A DNA stretch of 64,000 nucleotides from the NCBI GenBank assembly GCA_965224575.1, contig CBDCZQ010000006.1:744001-808000 (forward strand). The letters are read 5' to 3'. This stretch comes from QPIN01 sp965224575 (GTDB lineage: Bacteria > Pseudomonadota > Gammaproteobacteria > Methylococcales > Methylomonadaceae). Position numbers and translations under genes: made by a program. The notes beneath the pieces are model-generated. The model saw only the letters and a list, made by a program, of their open reading frames with translations, searched no databases and had not been told where the DNA came from. Below are positions 29,356-38,143 of this stretch, in pieces (position 1 is the stretch's first letter; each line of letters starts with the position of its first letter).

Positions 29356-29381
29356 TCTATCGGAAACAATCGACCGATAGA
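29356..29381. promoter_or_regulatory. 8-bp inverted repeat in the GH3/AIM24 divergent intergenic region
   Basis: TCTATCGG at 29356-29363 and CCGATAGA at 29374-29381 form perfect 8-base arms with a 10-base spacer. The repeat lies between two divergent genes, about 75 bases before the AIM24 start and 150 before the GH3 start. It could be an operator or a hairpin; there is no T-run after it on either strand. The rest of the intergenic region showed nothing else. Confidence 0.4.
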
Positions 29382-29456
29382 AACCCACATTTGGGAACCC
29401 GTGAATTATAGTATTATCATGGATATAATTTCCTTTTATAACTTGGAGAAAAAACA

Positions 29457-30236
29457 ATGAAATGCCATGAAGTTGATTACGAAATATTTGGCGATGATAT
29501 GCAAATTGTCGAAATAGAACTTGACCCATCAGAAACTGTAATTGCAGAAGCTGGAGCTATGAATTACATGGAGGATGGAATTTCATTTGAAACAAAGATG
29601 GGAGATGGCTCAAAACCCGTGGGTGGTATTCTTGATTCTTTAATGCATGTTGGTAAAAGAGTTCTGACAGGTGAATCTATTTTTATGACACACTTCACTA
29701 ATATTGGTGCCGGAAAAAAACGAGTTGCCTTTGCAGCACCCTATCCTGGTAAGATTATTCCCATTGATATGGCCAAGATAGATGAAGAACTAATTTGCCA
29801 AAAAGATGCCTTTCTTTGTGCTGCATTAGGCACAGAAATTACTATTTCCTTTCAACGCAAACTGGGAACGGGGTTTTTTGGTGGAGAAGGCTTTATTTTA
29901 CAACGCCTTAAAGGAGACGGCATGGCATTCGTACATATTGGTGGTACAGTCATCAAGAGAGAGTTAAACAATGAAATTCTCAGAGTAGACACCGGTTGTA
30001 TTGCTGCATTTACAACAGGTATTGACTATAGTATTGAACGCGCTGGCAACTTAAAATCAATGGTTTTTGGTGGGGAAGGACTTTTTCTAGCCACATTACA
30101 AGGGACAGGAACTGTTTATTTACAAAGCTTGCCTTTTTCTCGATTAGCAAACCGTGTGTTGCAGGCGAGCAGTGGCATGAGCTCAAAAGGTGAAGGTTCT
30201 GTTATAGGTGGGCTAGGTGACTTATTCGGTGATTAA
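29457..30236 (+). CDS. TIGR00266/AIM24-family protein
   Basis: A 259-residue protein of the AIM24 fold, all-beta and without signal or membrane helix. It has the family-typical ELDPSETVIAEAGAMNYM start, GGLGDL-like glycine-rich end, and internal repeats such as GTGFFGGEGFILQRL and GGEGLFLATLQG. The bacterial members have no assigned biochemical role; the yeast member is mitochondrial. TTGGAG precedes the ATG at 29457. It stands alone, with 474 bases of non-coding DNA after it. Confidence 0.88.
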   Translation: MKCHEVDYEIFGDDMQIVEIELDPSETVIAEAGAMNYMEDGISFETKMGDGSKPVGGILDSLMHVGKRVLTGESIFMTHFTNIGAGKKRVAFAAPYPGKIIPIDMAKIDEELICQKDAFLCAALGTEITISFQRKLGTGFFGGEGFILQRLKGDGMAFVHIGGTVIKRELNNEILRVDTGCIAAFTTGIDYSIERAGNLKSMVFGGEGLFLATLQGTGTVYLQSLPFSRLANRVLQASSGMSSKGEGSVIGGLGDLFGD

Positions 30237-30632
30237 TAAAGTGTTATGACCGCCAGTAAAAAACCTATTTGAAACTTTAATAAATTCAGACGATTCATAA
30301 GCCCTTAGTTTCTGTTCGTTTTGGTCAGTTGATTATTAAATAATATTATTATATTTCAAATGGATATATTATTTTTAAGGGTTGACTAAGTAAAGAGTTT
30401 ATCATCGGCTGGAAACGACTGAATGGCTTAATTTTGCACTACAGATACCACGTTTTCCAAGCAAAAAGACATACTTTCTTATATTCGTCTGTATGCTGCG
30501 GTAACTGCTTTGATTTTATTGTGTTTAATTTAATTAAAAACTACCATTATAAATCTGCGTTCAATATATGTTTTCTTAGTTAGAGGTTATTTGGGAGTAA
30601 AGGTTCTAACTCCAATATTTTTAAAAAAAAGA
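30237..30632. other. intergenic region without recognised gene
   Basis: AT-rich DNA after the AIM24 gene and before the hipBA control region. No open frame with a ribosome-binding site, no tRNA-like structure and no clear terminator were seen. Confidence 0.4.
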
Positions 30633-30705
30633 TATAATGGTATCTATTTATAGATTAATTTCCTATTTATAGCTATAATAGTATCCATAAATTATCGCTA
30701 TGGAT
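30633..30705 (+). promoter_or_regulatory. probable hipBA operator/promoter region
   Basis: TATAAT at 30633-30638 is a possible -10 box with no convincing -35. Two near-identical palindromic units share CTATTTATAG: TCTATTTATAGA at 30643-30654 and CTATTTATAG at 30663-30672. An inverted repeat ATCCAT/ATGGAT (30683-30688, 30700-30705) lies just before the hipB start. The direct repeat ATAATrGTATC occurs at 30635 and 30676. HipB proteins bind inverted repeats of TATCC type, and TATCC is present at 30682, so this is a likely autoregulatory site. Confidence 0.5.
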
Positions 30706-30710
30706 TACAA

Positions 30711-30989
30711 ATGTCCTTATTTTCATTACTCACCGCTAATGATGTTCAGCAACAACTTGCTCAGGCTGTCCGCCTTAAACGAAAACAATTAAAGCTATCA
30801 CGCGGTGCATTGGCTGAGCTTAGCACAGTACCTATCTCTACCATTAAGAAATTTGAAACAACGTCCCAAATATCCTTGCGACAATTTATTCTCATTTGGC
30901 AATGTGTGGATTCTTTAGAAAACCTTTCAGAACTGTGCATAGAACCTAAGTTAAGTCCAACGAGTATTGATGAGGTACTCAAGAGATGA
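30711..30989 (+). CDS. hipB: HipB-like XRE antitoxin/repressor
   Basis: A 92-residue helix-turn-helix protein. RGALAELSTVPISTIKKFE (about residues 32-50) is the XRE DNA-binding helix pair. It is followed with ATGA overlap by hipA, the standard order of the type II toxin-antitoxin pair. It should repress its own promoter, which has palindromes immediately upstream. Confidence 0.85.
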   Translation: MSLFSLLTANDVQQQLAQAVRLKRKQLKLSRGALAELSTVPISTIKKFETTSQISLRQFILIWQCVDSLENLSELCIEPKLSPTSIDEVLKR

Positions 30990-32284
30990 AGAACTTTAGT
31001 CCAGTAAAAAAACTCACTGTTTATCGTCGATTGAGCCAGGGTGGTGAAATATTACTAGGGCAGTTAGCACAGAATAAACAAGGGGTGTTTTTTCAGTATG
31101 ATTCAGATTATCTCACTCGATTTCATAGCATCTCCCCTTTTTCTCTGGATTTCTCAAATAAGCTAAACTCAGCACCTAGACAACCACATCAAGGGTTGCA
31201 AGGGGTATTTTCAGATTCTTTGCCCGATGGTTGGGGATTGTTATTAATGGATAGAGTCTTCCGCCAACAAGGCATTCAACCTCAGCAAATAACAGCGATG
31301 GATCGGCTTGCCTATATTGGTGACTCAGGTATAGGCGCGTTGTCGTATCGACCCGAGGTTGATTGGAAAGCAGCAGAAAAAGAGCAATGGATAGAATTGT
31401 CTCTATTAGGCAAACAGGCAATGCAATTATTTGATGGAGAAGCCAGTACAGTGCTTGCAGCTTTAGCTAATGCCGGTGGTTCTGGTGGGGCAAGACCCAA
31501 AGCATTAATTTACCTTGATCCACAACAAAGCGATCAAATTTCTACACTTCCACAAAATAATTTACAGCCTTGGCTGATAAAATTTACCTCTCAAAATTTA
31601 TTGTTGGCTCATGAAGAAGGACTGTGCGAGGCAGCCTATCTAATCTTGGCAAAAAGTGCAGGAATCCAGGTACCTGACTGGCAACTTTTTACTGCCCCAG
31701 AATCATCAAACGCCAAAGCATGGTTGGCAATGAGAAGATTTGATTGCACGACAAACAAGAATATTACAGGACGTTACCATGTTCATAGTTTATGTGGATT
31801 ACTGGATGCTGATTTTCGTCAACCTTCACTGGATTATGAAGACCTTATCAAAGCAAGCCAGGTGTTATGTAAAAGCCCAGCGGTAGGTCAGCAACAGTTT
31901 ATTCGCGCCTTGTTTAACTTATTTGCAGGTAATCAAGACGATCATACAAAAAACTGGTCATTTCTGATGGATGATGCCGGTCAGTGGCAATTGGCTCCCT
32001 TTTATGATGTGACGTTTAGCCCCATGCCATCCAATCAACATATGATGGCTTATGCTGGATATGGACAACAGCCAACTGTCGAAGCAATACAAAAACTTGC
32101 CGCACAAGCAAATTTCTCAAACTGGAAAGAGGCTCAAAGAGCGATAGCCAAAGTAGTTGAGGCTCTCTCAGAATGGGTTGGTGTTGCTCAACATTTAAAT
32201 ATTACGCCAGAAACTGTCAGGCTTATATCTCGGCAGCTTGATGAGCTGTACCAGCAAAATAAAAAGTTACTTAATTCTATGTAA
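30986..32284 (+). CDS. hipA: HipA-like serine/threonine kinase toxin
   Basis: A 432-residue HipA-family kinase, whose relatives phosphorylate glutamyl-tRNA synthetase or other targets to cause growth arrest. The N-terminal HipA_N region (about 5-105) is followed by the glycine-rich loop GGSGGARPKALI (about residues 165-176), then the catalytic GNQDDHTKNWSFLM (about 312-325) with its Asp and Asn, and LAPFYDV for the metal Asp. All key residues appear present, so the toxin is probably functional. The target of this member is unknown. Confidence 0.9.
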   Translation: MKNFSPVKKLTVYRRLSQGGEILLGQLAQNKQGVFFQYDSDYLTRFHSISPFSLDFSNKLNSAPRQPHQGLQGVFSDSLPDGWGLLLMDRVFRQQGIQPQQITAMDRLAYIGDSGIGALSYRPEVDWKAAEKEQWIELSLLGKQAMQLFDGEASTVLAALANAGGSGGARPKALIYLDPQQSDQISTLPQNNLQPWLIKFTSQNLLLAHEEGLCEAAYLILAKSAGIQVPDWQLFTAPESSNAKAWLAMRRFDCTTNKNITGRYHVHSLCGLLDADFRQPSLDYEDLIKASQVLCKSPAVGQQQFIRALFNLFAGNQDDHTKNWSFLMDDAGQWQLAPFYDVTFSPMPSNQHMMAYAGYGQQPTVEAIQKLAAQANFSNWKEAQRAIAKVVEALSEWVGVAQHLNITPETVRLISRQLDELYQQNKKLLNSM

Positions 32285-32361
32285 TTAAGGACACCATACT
32301 TAATTTTAACTGGCTAAAATGTTATCTCTCTCTAATAATTTTAATTCAAACATAAGCGGTA

Positions 32362-34098
32362 TTACTTTCTCACCTTACGATAAAGGTTTTTAAACTTACC
32401 TGAAAAAGAGTCCATTGTATCAGCGACATCAGCCAATTTTTCTGAAAAACTACTTTCCTCATCATCGACTATTTTTGTAGTTACTGAGTTAGGCGTTTCT
32501 TTTATCTCTGATTTTCTTCTTATTTCTACCTTTTGTATGAATTTTTCATTTTTTTCAATTATTTCATCTTCAATAGCGTTATCCATTGAAGAAAACCATC
32601 CTAACACCTGACCAACAACACCTTGCTTTTTGGCATTTGATTCTTTAGCCGGAGTAACTTTCTGCTTCACAGGCTCTACCTGATTTTCCTGTACTGGGAT
32701 TTTTTTGTTTACCAAAGGAATTTCTTGTTTCAAAAGTTCTGAATGATGTTCTTGCACATGCCTTTTTTTACTTGATATAGCAGCCTGAGAATTCTCTTGT
32801 AGAAGATTTTTTTCCACATTTATTAAAGGATCATCAGACTTTGTTTCTGATTGTTGATTCTCCTCTTGTATTTGATTTTTTTCACTTTGCTGATTAATAG
32901 TTTGTTGTATTTTTTCTGTTTCATCTGCATCTGCATCAGTAACACTAATTTTGCTCAATTCTACATCAAAAACTCTATCAATTGGCTTACTTTCAATTTC
33001 TACTTTTTGTACGGGCGTTACCTTTTTCTCAACCGCTTTCTTCTTTTCAAAAACCTTATCTATTGAAGAAAACCAGCCCATTGCCTGGTCAACAACACCT
33101 TGTTTTTCAGTATTTGGTTTCTTAATTGAGGTAACATTTTGTTTTAATGGCTCAGCATGATTTTTTTCACTGGTAATATTTTCCTCTATCTGACTCTTTT
33201 CTTCTGCGATAGTAACATCCCTTTCTGATGACTTATTATGACCTTGCTGTTTTACTACACGTGGGATATTCGCCTGGAAATTCTGTTGCTGATCTGTCTT
33301 TACCACATTTTCTAAAGAACCAACAGCTTTCGGTCCTTGTTCTGGTTTTTGTTTCTCTTGTAATATTTGATTTTTGTCACCTTCAAACTTTATGGCTGGC
33401 TGCTGTATTTTTTCTGCTTCACTTTTATCATTGATTTTTTTCAATTCCAGCTCTAACTCTGAAACTCTGTCTTTTTGAATTTTAGTTGATTCCTCTATCT
33501 GCTTATTTTTTGTATTTAATTCAGTTTCTAACTGTTGCTTAGCAGTTTTTAACTCAATGGCAGACAGGCTCATCTTTTTTTCCATTTCTACAATTTTTAC
33601 CTGAGTTTCTTCATACTGGGATAGCTTACTTTCTTGCTCAGTCAAATTACTTTGCAATTGACTAGCCAGTATTGTTTTTTCTTCAAGCATCGTATTTACA
33701 GCAACAACTTCCTCCTGTTTTTTCTTAGCAGTATTTAAAAACAAGACGTCTTTTTCTGAAACCAATGATTGATGCGCATTTCTTTCATGCTGCAAGTTTT
33801 TAGTCGCTTGCCCTAATTGCTGTTGAAAGTCTGCTAGTTGTACTGCATCATTTTTTTGTTGGCTTAACAGCTCATCATTCGACTTTTCAGCAACGTCTAG
33901 TTGCTTCTTTCCTTGCCTAACTTCTCGTCTTAATCTACCAATTTTAAATTGCTTTAAAAAAGCAACGATTAATCCGCTAATAAATGAACCTATTAAAAGA
34001 GCGAGTGCGGCTAAAACTACGCTGTATAGCGTATTATCTATCGCTATTTGTTGCCACTCAGTTAAATAGAATGAGATTACTTCTAAAACTTGATCCAT
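32362..34098 (-). CDS. membrane-anchored coiled-coil protein with an internal duplication
   Basis: A 578-residue protein of unknown function. A membrane helix (about residues 22-48) is followed by a Lys/Arg linker and a long coiled coil (about 50-260). The charged C-terminal half contains two copies of a roughly 60-residue unit. Each copy has EP(L/V)KQ, then KQGVVxQ, then GWFSS(I/M)D and ends in QKVEI. The DNA of the copies, near 33050-33160 and 32570-32690, is clearly similar, so it is a recent intragenic duplication. The protein tail points to the cytoplasm if the N-terminus is outside. It is not related to known enzymes by inspection. Confidence 0.6.
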   Translation of the reverse strand: MDQVLEVISFYLTEWQQIAIDNTLYSVVLAALALLIGSFISGLIVAFLKQFKIGRLRREVRQGKKQLDVAEKSNDELLSQQKNDAVQLADFQQQLGQATKNLQHERNAHQSLVSEKDVLFLNTAKKKQEEVVAVNTMLEEKTILASQLQSNLTEQESKLSQYEETQVKIVEMEKKMSLSAIELKTAKQQLETELNTKNKQIEESTKIQKDRVSELELELKKINDKSEAEKIQQPAIKFEGDKNQILQEKQKPEQGPKAVGSLENVVKTDQQQNFQANIPRVVKQQGHNKSSERDVTIAEEKSQIEENITSEKNHAEPLKQNVTSIKKPNTEKQGVVDQAMGWFSSIDKVFEKKKAVEKKVTPVQKVEIESKPIDRVFDVELSKISVTDADADETEKIQQTINQQSEKNQIQEENQQSETKSDDPLINVEKNLLQENSQAAISSKKRHVQEHHSELLKQEIPLVNKKIPVQENQVEPVKQKVTPAKESNAKKQGVVGQVLGWFSSMDNAIEDEIIEKNEKFIQKVEIRRKSEIKETPNSVTTKIVDDEESSFSEKLADVADTMDSFSGKFKNLYRKVRK

Positions 34099-34399
34099 TA
34101 CTCTACCCCTTAAAAAAACATCTTTTTAATTGATGAACTTAACAGATTTAGCTATTTTCTGAAATAAAAACTTTTTTTTAATTTATTATTCAGCGAGCAT
34201 TTCCCTAACAAACTTACCCAAAAACTTTATACGATAAAAACAGTCACTTTAATCTACAACCAGATTTCCACTCATCGATTAAACCTTCCCTCTTACTATT
34301 TTAAAACTACCCTTAGCTCTAAAATTCTAGCCTCTATCATTATAAAACTATATATTGCTTAAATAATAACAACTTATAAGTAACATAAGAGGATTTAAA
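34099..34399. other. intergenic region without recognised gene
   Basis: About 300 bases of AT-rich DNA between the divergent coiled-coil gene and a decayed gene. No structure beyond low complexity was seen. The promoters of both neighbours must lie here, but no consensus pair stood out. Confidence 0.3.
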
Positions 34400-34800
34400 A
34401 TGAATGAAAAACCAGGATCAAAAGTCAATTGTCTTATTACAGGTAGTCTTAACAGCTTTGTTGATACCCTTGAAAAAATTGCACCAGAAATGGTGAAGGA
34501 AGAAGCTATTTGAAAAAATAGTATTTCCGTAGATGAAATTCGAGTTGAATTGGGCAGGGTAATTGCAAAAAACATTTAACCCAAGTTCAGATAAAAGAAG
34601 AAGACCAGCAAGTACAAGAAAACCATCACTATAAACAAGGGTTAGCTATCCATAATATGGAAGGCTTAACAAAAAACCTGCCGATGAAAGACTCTGATCA
34701 TACAGAACCATAGCATCATACAGATAACCCTAAAGATGCTAAAAAAGAGTGTAATAACCAATCTCTAGTGAAAAGTGATCAGAATAATAAAGCTGAATAG
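34400..34800 (+). pseudogene. decayed small gene: two in-frame stops and a frameshift
   Basis: An ATG at 34400 with AGAGG upstream opens a frame that is broken at TGA 34511-34513 after 37 codons. It continues in the same frame to 34579 with a protein-like segment (KNSISVDEIRVELGRVIAK). Around 34565-34575 a shift of one base in an A-run joins it to HLTQVQIKEEDQQVQ, which is interrupted by TAG at 34711 and ends at TAG 34798. The joined product would have about 133 residues, be hydrophilic, and have no family I recognise. The next gene starts 46 bases later with its own ribosome-binding site. Confidence 0.55.
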
Positions 34801-34846
34801 TAAAACAGCTCTGAACTTAATTTGAAACTAAAATGGAGCAATTCAT

Positions 34847-35896
34847 ATGATTGAAAGAATTATGACTATCTGGAATGGGCTACCTCAGCAAACACAGCTT
34901 TTATTATTTGATATTAGTAAGCTAGGTTTGCTGATGATGATTACTTTGATATGTATCAAAAAATTAAAGAATTGGTTAATTATTACTGGTCTGGATGATT
35001 GTTTTAAACTACCTCCTCTTAAAAAGGAAAAAAAAACAACTACGACCTGGATGAGTACTGGACTTGCAAATGGATTATGCCTTTCATTAGCAGTTATTGT
35101 GAATGATAAACTCATATTGAAAGAAGATTTTTTGAGCATTAATCAGGGTGAAATACTGATTAAATTTTGGGGAGCATTCCTGTTCTATCTGCTTCTAATA
35201 AGTTTGCTTAAAAAAACTTTAGTCACTTTAGGCGAATTACTTAAAAACCCAGCAATTGAAAATTATGTTGAAAAAAAATTAGGTGGCATAGAAGATAATA
35301 AACCTTACAAACAGATGGAGCCATTGGCCACAAAGATTATTCATTACACTACCTCTACTATATATTTTAGTTTTTCTTGGGCATTTGGTCTTATGCTAGT
35401 TATAGATGTATTTAATTTACAACTATTATCAGGATTGACAATGAGCTTTTTAATGGGCTTAGGTAATTTGCTTATCGCTCTGTTAATGTTATTTTTAGGG
35501 TTTAAATTCTCTTCCCATCAAAGAACGGATGGAAAAGCTTCTCTATTACACCAAAAAGAATCAATCTTGATGATGGCAAGCTGCATACTGCTAGGGCTCT
35601 TAATAATTGGTGGCTCATCTAGCATATTTTCTCTATTACCTTGGTTGTTATTATTTGTAATGCTAGGATATTTCTTTATTAAATATGAAGTAAGTTCGTT
35701 TTCAGATTTAGTTGCAGGGATATTTTTAAGGCTTAAGCAAGGAAATTCAACGGATTCTGATATAGAAAATGATGATGATAATCATTTACATATTACAAAC
35801 CTTGGTATCTTTATAAGTGAAGCTTCAGACTCATCTGGCAAAGTAAGAAAATTTCATAATTCGACCTTATTATCAATTAATGCCGAGCCTAAATGA
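34847..35896 (+). CDS. multi-pass membrane protein, possibly MscS-like
   Basis: A 349-residue protein with about seven predicted helices. GGAG precedes the ATG. The last helix is followed by SDLVAGIFLRLKQGN and then a short beta-rich tail LGIFISEASDSSGKVRKFHNS. That resembles the pore-helix/beta-domain junction of MscS channels (NLIAGI..., then T-x-DG-K...PN). The beta domain is much shorter than in E. coli MscS, so either a reduced channel or a different membrane protein is possible. It is 91 bases upstream of the palindromic promoter of the PspA operon. Confidence 0.55.
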   Translation: MIERIMTIWNGLPQQTQLLLFDISKLGLLMMITLICIKKLKNWLIITGLDDCFKLPPLKKEKKTTTTWMSTGLANGLCLSLAVIVNDKLILKEDFLSINQGEILIKFWGAFLFYLLLISLLKKTLVTLGELLKNPAIENYVEKKLGGIEDNKPYKQMEPLATKIIHYTTSTIYFSFSWAFGLMLVIDVFNLQLLSGLTMSFLMGLGNLLIALLMLFLGFKFSSHQRTDGKASLLHQKESILMMASCILLGLLIIGGSSSIFSLLPWLLLFVMLGYFFIKYEVSSFSDLVAGIFLRLKQGNSTDSDIENDDDNHLHITNLGIFISEASDSSGKVRKFHNSTLLSINAEPK

Positions 35897-35985
35897 AATA
35901 CAAATAATGATTCACTCCGTCGTTGATGATAACGAGACTAGAATCACAAAACGATCTAATTATCCTTAAAACAAACCTAATAAAC

Positions 35986-36017
35986 TTGACATAATATGTC
36001 ATAAAACATATTATGTC
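35986..36017 (+). promoter_or_regulatory. sigma70-type promoter covered by two palindromic operators
   Basis: TTGACA at 35986-35991 and TATTAT at 36009-36014 are separated by 17 bases, an excellent sigma70 arrangement. Two 13-base palindromes, GACATAATATGTC at 35988-36000 and AACATATTATGTC at 36005-36017, lie on the -35 and -10 boxes with centres 17 bases apart. Together they also form a large inverted repeat with 12-base arms (35988-35999, 36006-36017). The likely message starts near 36021. This implies a dimeric repressor that controls the yjfIJK-like operon; its identity is not visible here. Confidence 0.7.
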
Positions 36018-36039
36018 ACCTGTGAATATTGGAGAATTT

Positions 36040-36465
36040 ATGAGTAAATTAAAGTTAGAACAATTAATGAAAGATCTCGCTAATTCAAAACTAGCTGATG
36101 GGATGCGCCTATCAATTGAAATGTTTGATGGCGAAGACTCGGTCGCCTGTATAAAGGTTGAAGACCGAGAAGAATTTCCTATCTATATGACGGTTGATGA
36201 TGGGCAGATTCTCTGTATTACCTATCTATTTGGTGATGATCAGGTTAACCCAGAAAAACAAGCCGAGATGGCAGAAGCTATGTTGATAATGAATGTAATG
36301 GTTCCATTATCTGCATTTTCAAAAATTGGTAATCAATACATTTTGTTTGGGGCTTTATCACCGCGAGCAAGTATTGATGAACTGTTACACGAAATTGAAT
36401 TATTAAGTGACAATGTGCTTGATGCCATTGCCACCATGTCAACTTATTTAAAGGAGGCTGCGTAA
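36040..36465 (+). CDS. yjfI: DUF2170 protein, YjfI-like
   Basis: A 141-residue protein matching the DUF2170 family, including DREEFPIYMTVDDGQILCI and the acidic C-terminal helix region. The chosen start is ATG 36040 with GGAG 9 bases upstream. The in-frame ATG at 36013 lies inside the -10 box, so it would not be transcribed. It is the first gene of a yjfI-yjfJ-yjfK-like set. The biochemical role of DUF2170 is not known; genetic context ties it to PspA-type membrane proteins. Confidence 0.85.
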   Translation: MSKLKLEQLMKDLANSKLADGMRLSIEMFDGEDSVACIKVEDREEFPIYMTVDDGQILCITYLFGDDQVNPEKQAEMAEAMLIMNVMVPLSAFSKIGNQYILFGALSPRASIDELLHEIELLSDNVLDAIATMSTYLKEAA

Positions 36466-36468
36466 GCC

Positions 36469-37164
36469 ATGAGTATTTTTAGTAAAATAATTACTGCCGT
36501 TCGTGGTGGTGCAACTGAAGCAGGTCAAGCGATTGTAGATACACAATCAATTCGAATTTTGGATCAAGAATTACGTGATTCAAAAACTGCTTTGAACGAT
36601 GCAAAAACTAATTTAACCACTATTATGGCCGAAAAAATGGCCTTGGATAGAAAGGTAAAAGATCTGAATGCTAAAATTAAAGATCATGAAGGTTATGCCA
36701 TTCAAGCGATGGATAAAAATGATGATGATTTGGCGTTGGATATTGCGAATAAAATTGCTGACTTTGAGCATGAATTAACTATTCAGCAGGGTATTTTAGA
36801 CGGGTATGAATCTAAAATCACAGGCTTAAAGAAAATGATTCGTCAAACTGAGCGTAATATTCAGGCCATGGATCGTGAGATTTCTGTTGTTAAAACTACT
36901 GAAAAGGTGCAAAAAGCTAATGAACTAGCAGCTGCAAAATTTTCCGGTTCAAATTCTGCCTTGAATAAAGCGACGGATTCTCTTGAGCGCATTAAGGAGC
37001 GTCAACAAAAACGTGAAGATCAATCGGCAGCAGCTGTTGAACTTGAAGCAGAAGAAGGCGAAGGTGATTTGCAGGCTCGATTAAAAAAGGCAGGGATTGT
37101 CGATTCAGCCAGCTCCGCGTCCTCAGTGCTTGATCGTTTGAAGAAGAAGCAAGGAAAGGGTTAG
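36469..37164 (+). CDS. yjfJ: PspA/IM30-family protein, YjfJ-like
   Basis: A 231-residue ESCRT-III-like membrane-remodelling protein. The N-terminal amphipathic region MSIFSKIITAVRGGATEAGQA is followed by an antiparallel coiled coil to about residue 170 and a hydrophilic tail. A strong Shine-Dalgarno AAGGAGG lies at 36451-36457. It follows the DUF2170 gene by 3 bases and precedes the DUF2491 gene by 2. In the yjf cluster it is considered a PspA paralogue and not under PspF control; no pspF or pspBC gene is present here. Confidence 0.92.
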   Translation: MSIFSKIITAVRGGATEAGQAIVDTQSIRILDQELRDSKTALNDAKTNLTTIMAEKMALDRKVKDLNAKIKDHEGYAIQAMDKNDDDLALDIANKIADFEHELTIQQGILDGYESKITGLKKMIRQTERNIQAMDREISVVKTTEKVQKANELAAAKFSGSNSALNKATDSLERIKERQQKREDQSAAAVELEAEEGEGDLQARLKKAGIVDSASSASSVLDRLKKKQGKG

Positions 37165-37166
37165 AC

Positions 37167-37811
37167 GTGGGCATTGTAAAGTCGATATTTGGTGGTGGCG
37201 ATAAGTCGTCACCCGTACAAAATATTGAGTCCCCCAAGGAATTAAAAACCGGCGATATGCTAAAAATGGAATTTGCTGATCAGACTTTAATTTCTGGGGG
37301 TACATTTAAGGTGGGTGAACAGTTTTTTTATGACTTGAGTGCAGTAGAAAACTGCAAAGTTGTATCGGTTATGGAAGGTGCTGACCAACGTATTTACCTA
37401 TCAACCAGCAGCATAAATCCAGAACGCCCTTTGGAAGTTGCGATTTCAGTCCTTCCTGAAACGGTTTTTAAGGTATTTAAGCAAAAGAAATTTGTCGCCA
37501 TTTTTGATGAGCCAGACAATATCAATCATAAAATAAAACGTAAAGCAGAGTTAACAAATCTGGGTGAGTTACAGGGGTTTGTTGGTAAAATTTATAGCCA
37601 AGAACGGACTAACGAAGCTTATCGAAGTACACAAGATTGTCGTGACGAAGCACGTGTTGATCCAAATTGGGTTGCGTTTGATTATAAGCTGTTAGTATCA
37701 GAAGACCGCCAACATGCCATTCGTATTGAAGTGTTTGACGGCGGACGAACAGATATTTATTTTATTGCCTATTTAGCATTAAATAAGGTTGAAGAATATT
37801 GGCCTGTGTAA
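37167..37811 (+). CDS. yjfK: DUF2491 protein, YjfK-like
   Basis: A 214-residue soluble protein of the DUF2491 family with a GTG start, ending in the typical VEEYWPV. The central region has FLYDLSAVENCKVVSV-like strands and the acidic Arg/Asp-rich VDPNWVAFDYKLL. The family always accompanies PspA/YjfJ, but the function is unknown. The next gene begins one base after its stop. Confidence 0.88.
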   Translation: MGIVKSIFGGGDKSSPVQNIESPKELKTGDMLKMEFADQTLISGGTFKVGEQFFYDLSAVENCKVVSVMEGADQRIYLSTSSINPERPLEVAISVLPETVFKVFKQKKFVAIFDEPDNINHKIKRKAELTNLGELQGFVGKIYSQERTNEAYRSTQDCRDEARVDPNWVAFDYKLLVSEDRQHAIRIEVFDGGRTDIYFIAYLALNKVEEYWPV

Positions 37812-37812
37812 G

Positions 37813-38133
37813 ATGGCAGATATAAAGAGAATTCCATCATCCTGGGAAAAATCTACTAAAAGCATCCGTGCTGTGCAGGTGATTTTTGAGTTGGAGCAAG
37901 AGGAATCTAGGGCTTTGAGGATAAAAGCGATAGAAAAAAACTTAAGCCCTTCTGATTATATTCGTGAGGTGATTGGCTTACCTCGTAAAAAGCCTATTCG
38001 CCCCCGATTAAGTATTAGTTTAAGTGAGGATGATTATCTAATTTTGGCTGATCGCTATCAGCTAAAACCTGATGAGAAAGATAAAATTCGGGCAAAAATT
38101 AAACTAGAACTTGTAGAAAAACATCAAGTTTGA
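37813..38133 (+). CDS. small conserved hypothetical protein, possibly ribbon-helix-helix-like
   Basis: A 106-residue basic protein beginning at ATG 37813, one base after the DUF2491 stop. A longer frame reaches back to 37789 inside yjfK, but that would overlap the gene and has no better ribosome site. Residues 20-60 (VQVIFELEQEESRALRIKAIEKNLSPSDYIREVIG) look like a strand followed by two helices, as in ribbon-helix-helix DNA-binding proteins or helical adaptor proteins. No family is assigned. Its position inside the operon suggests a partner or local regulator. Confidence 0.55.
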   Translation: MADIKRIPSSWEKSTKSIRAVQVIFELEQEESRALRIKAIEKNLSPSDYIREVIGLPRKKPIRPRLSISLSEDDYLILADRYQLKPDEKDKIRAKIKLELVEKHQV

Positions 38134-38143
38134 TTTTCTTACA

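Noticed and set aside
36013..36039. Upstream ATG for the DUF2170 protein
   Set aside because: It lies within the -10 box and operator, before the probable transcription start; ATG 36040 has a good ribosome site.
37789..37812. Upstream start of the small protein after yjfK
   Set aside because: It would overlap the end of yjfK; ATG 37813 directly follows the stop.
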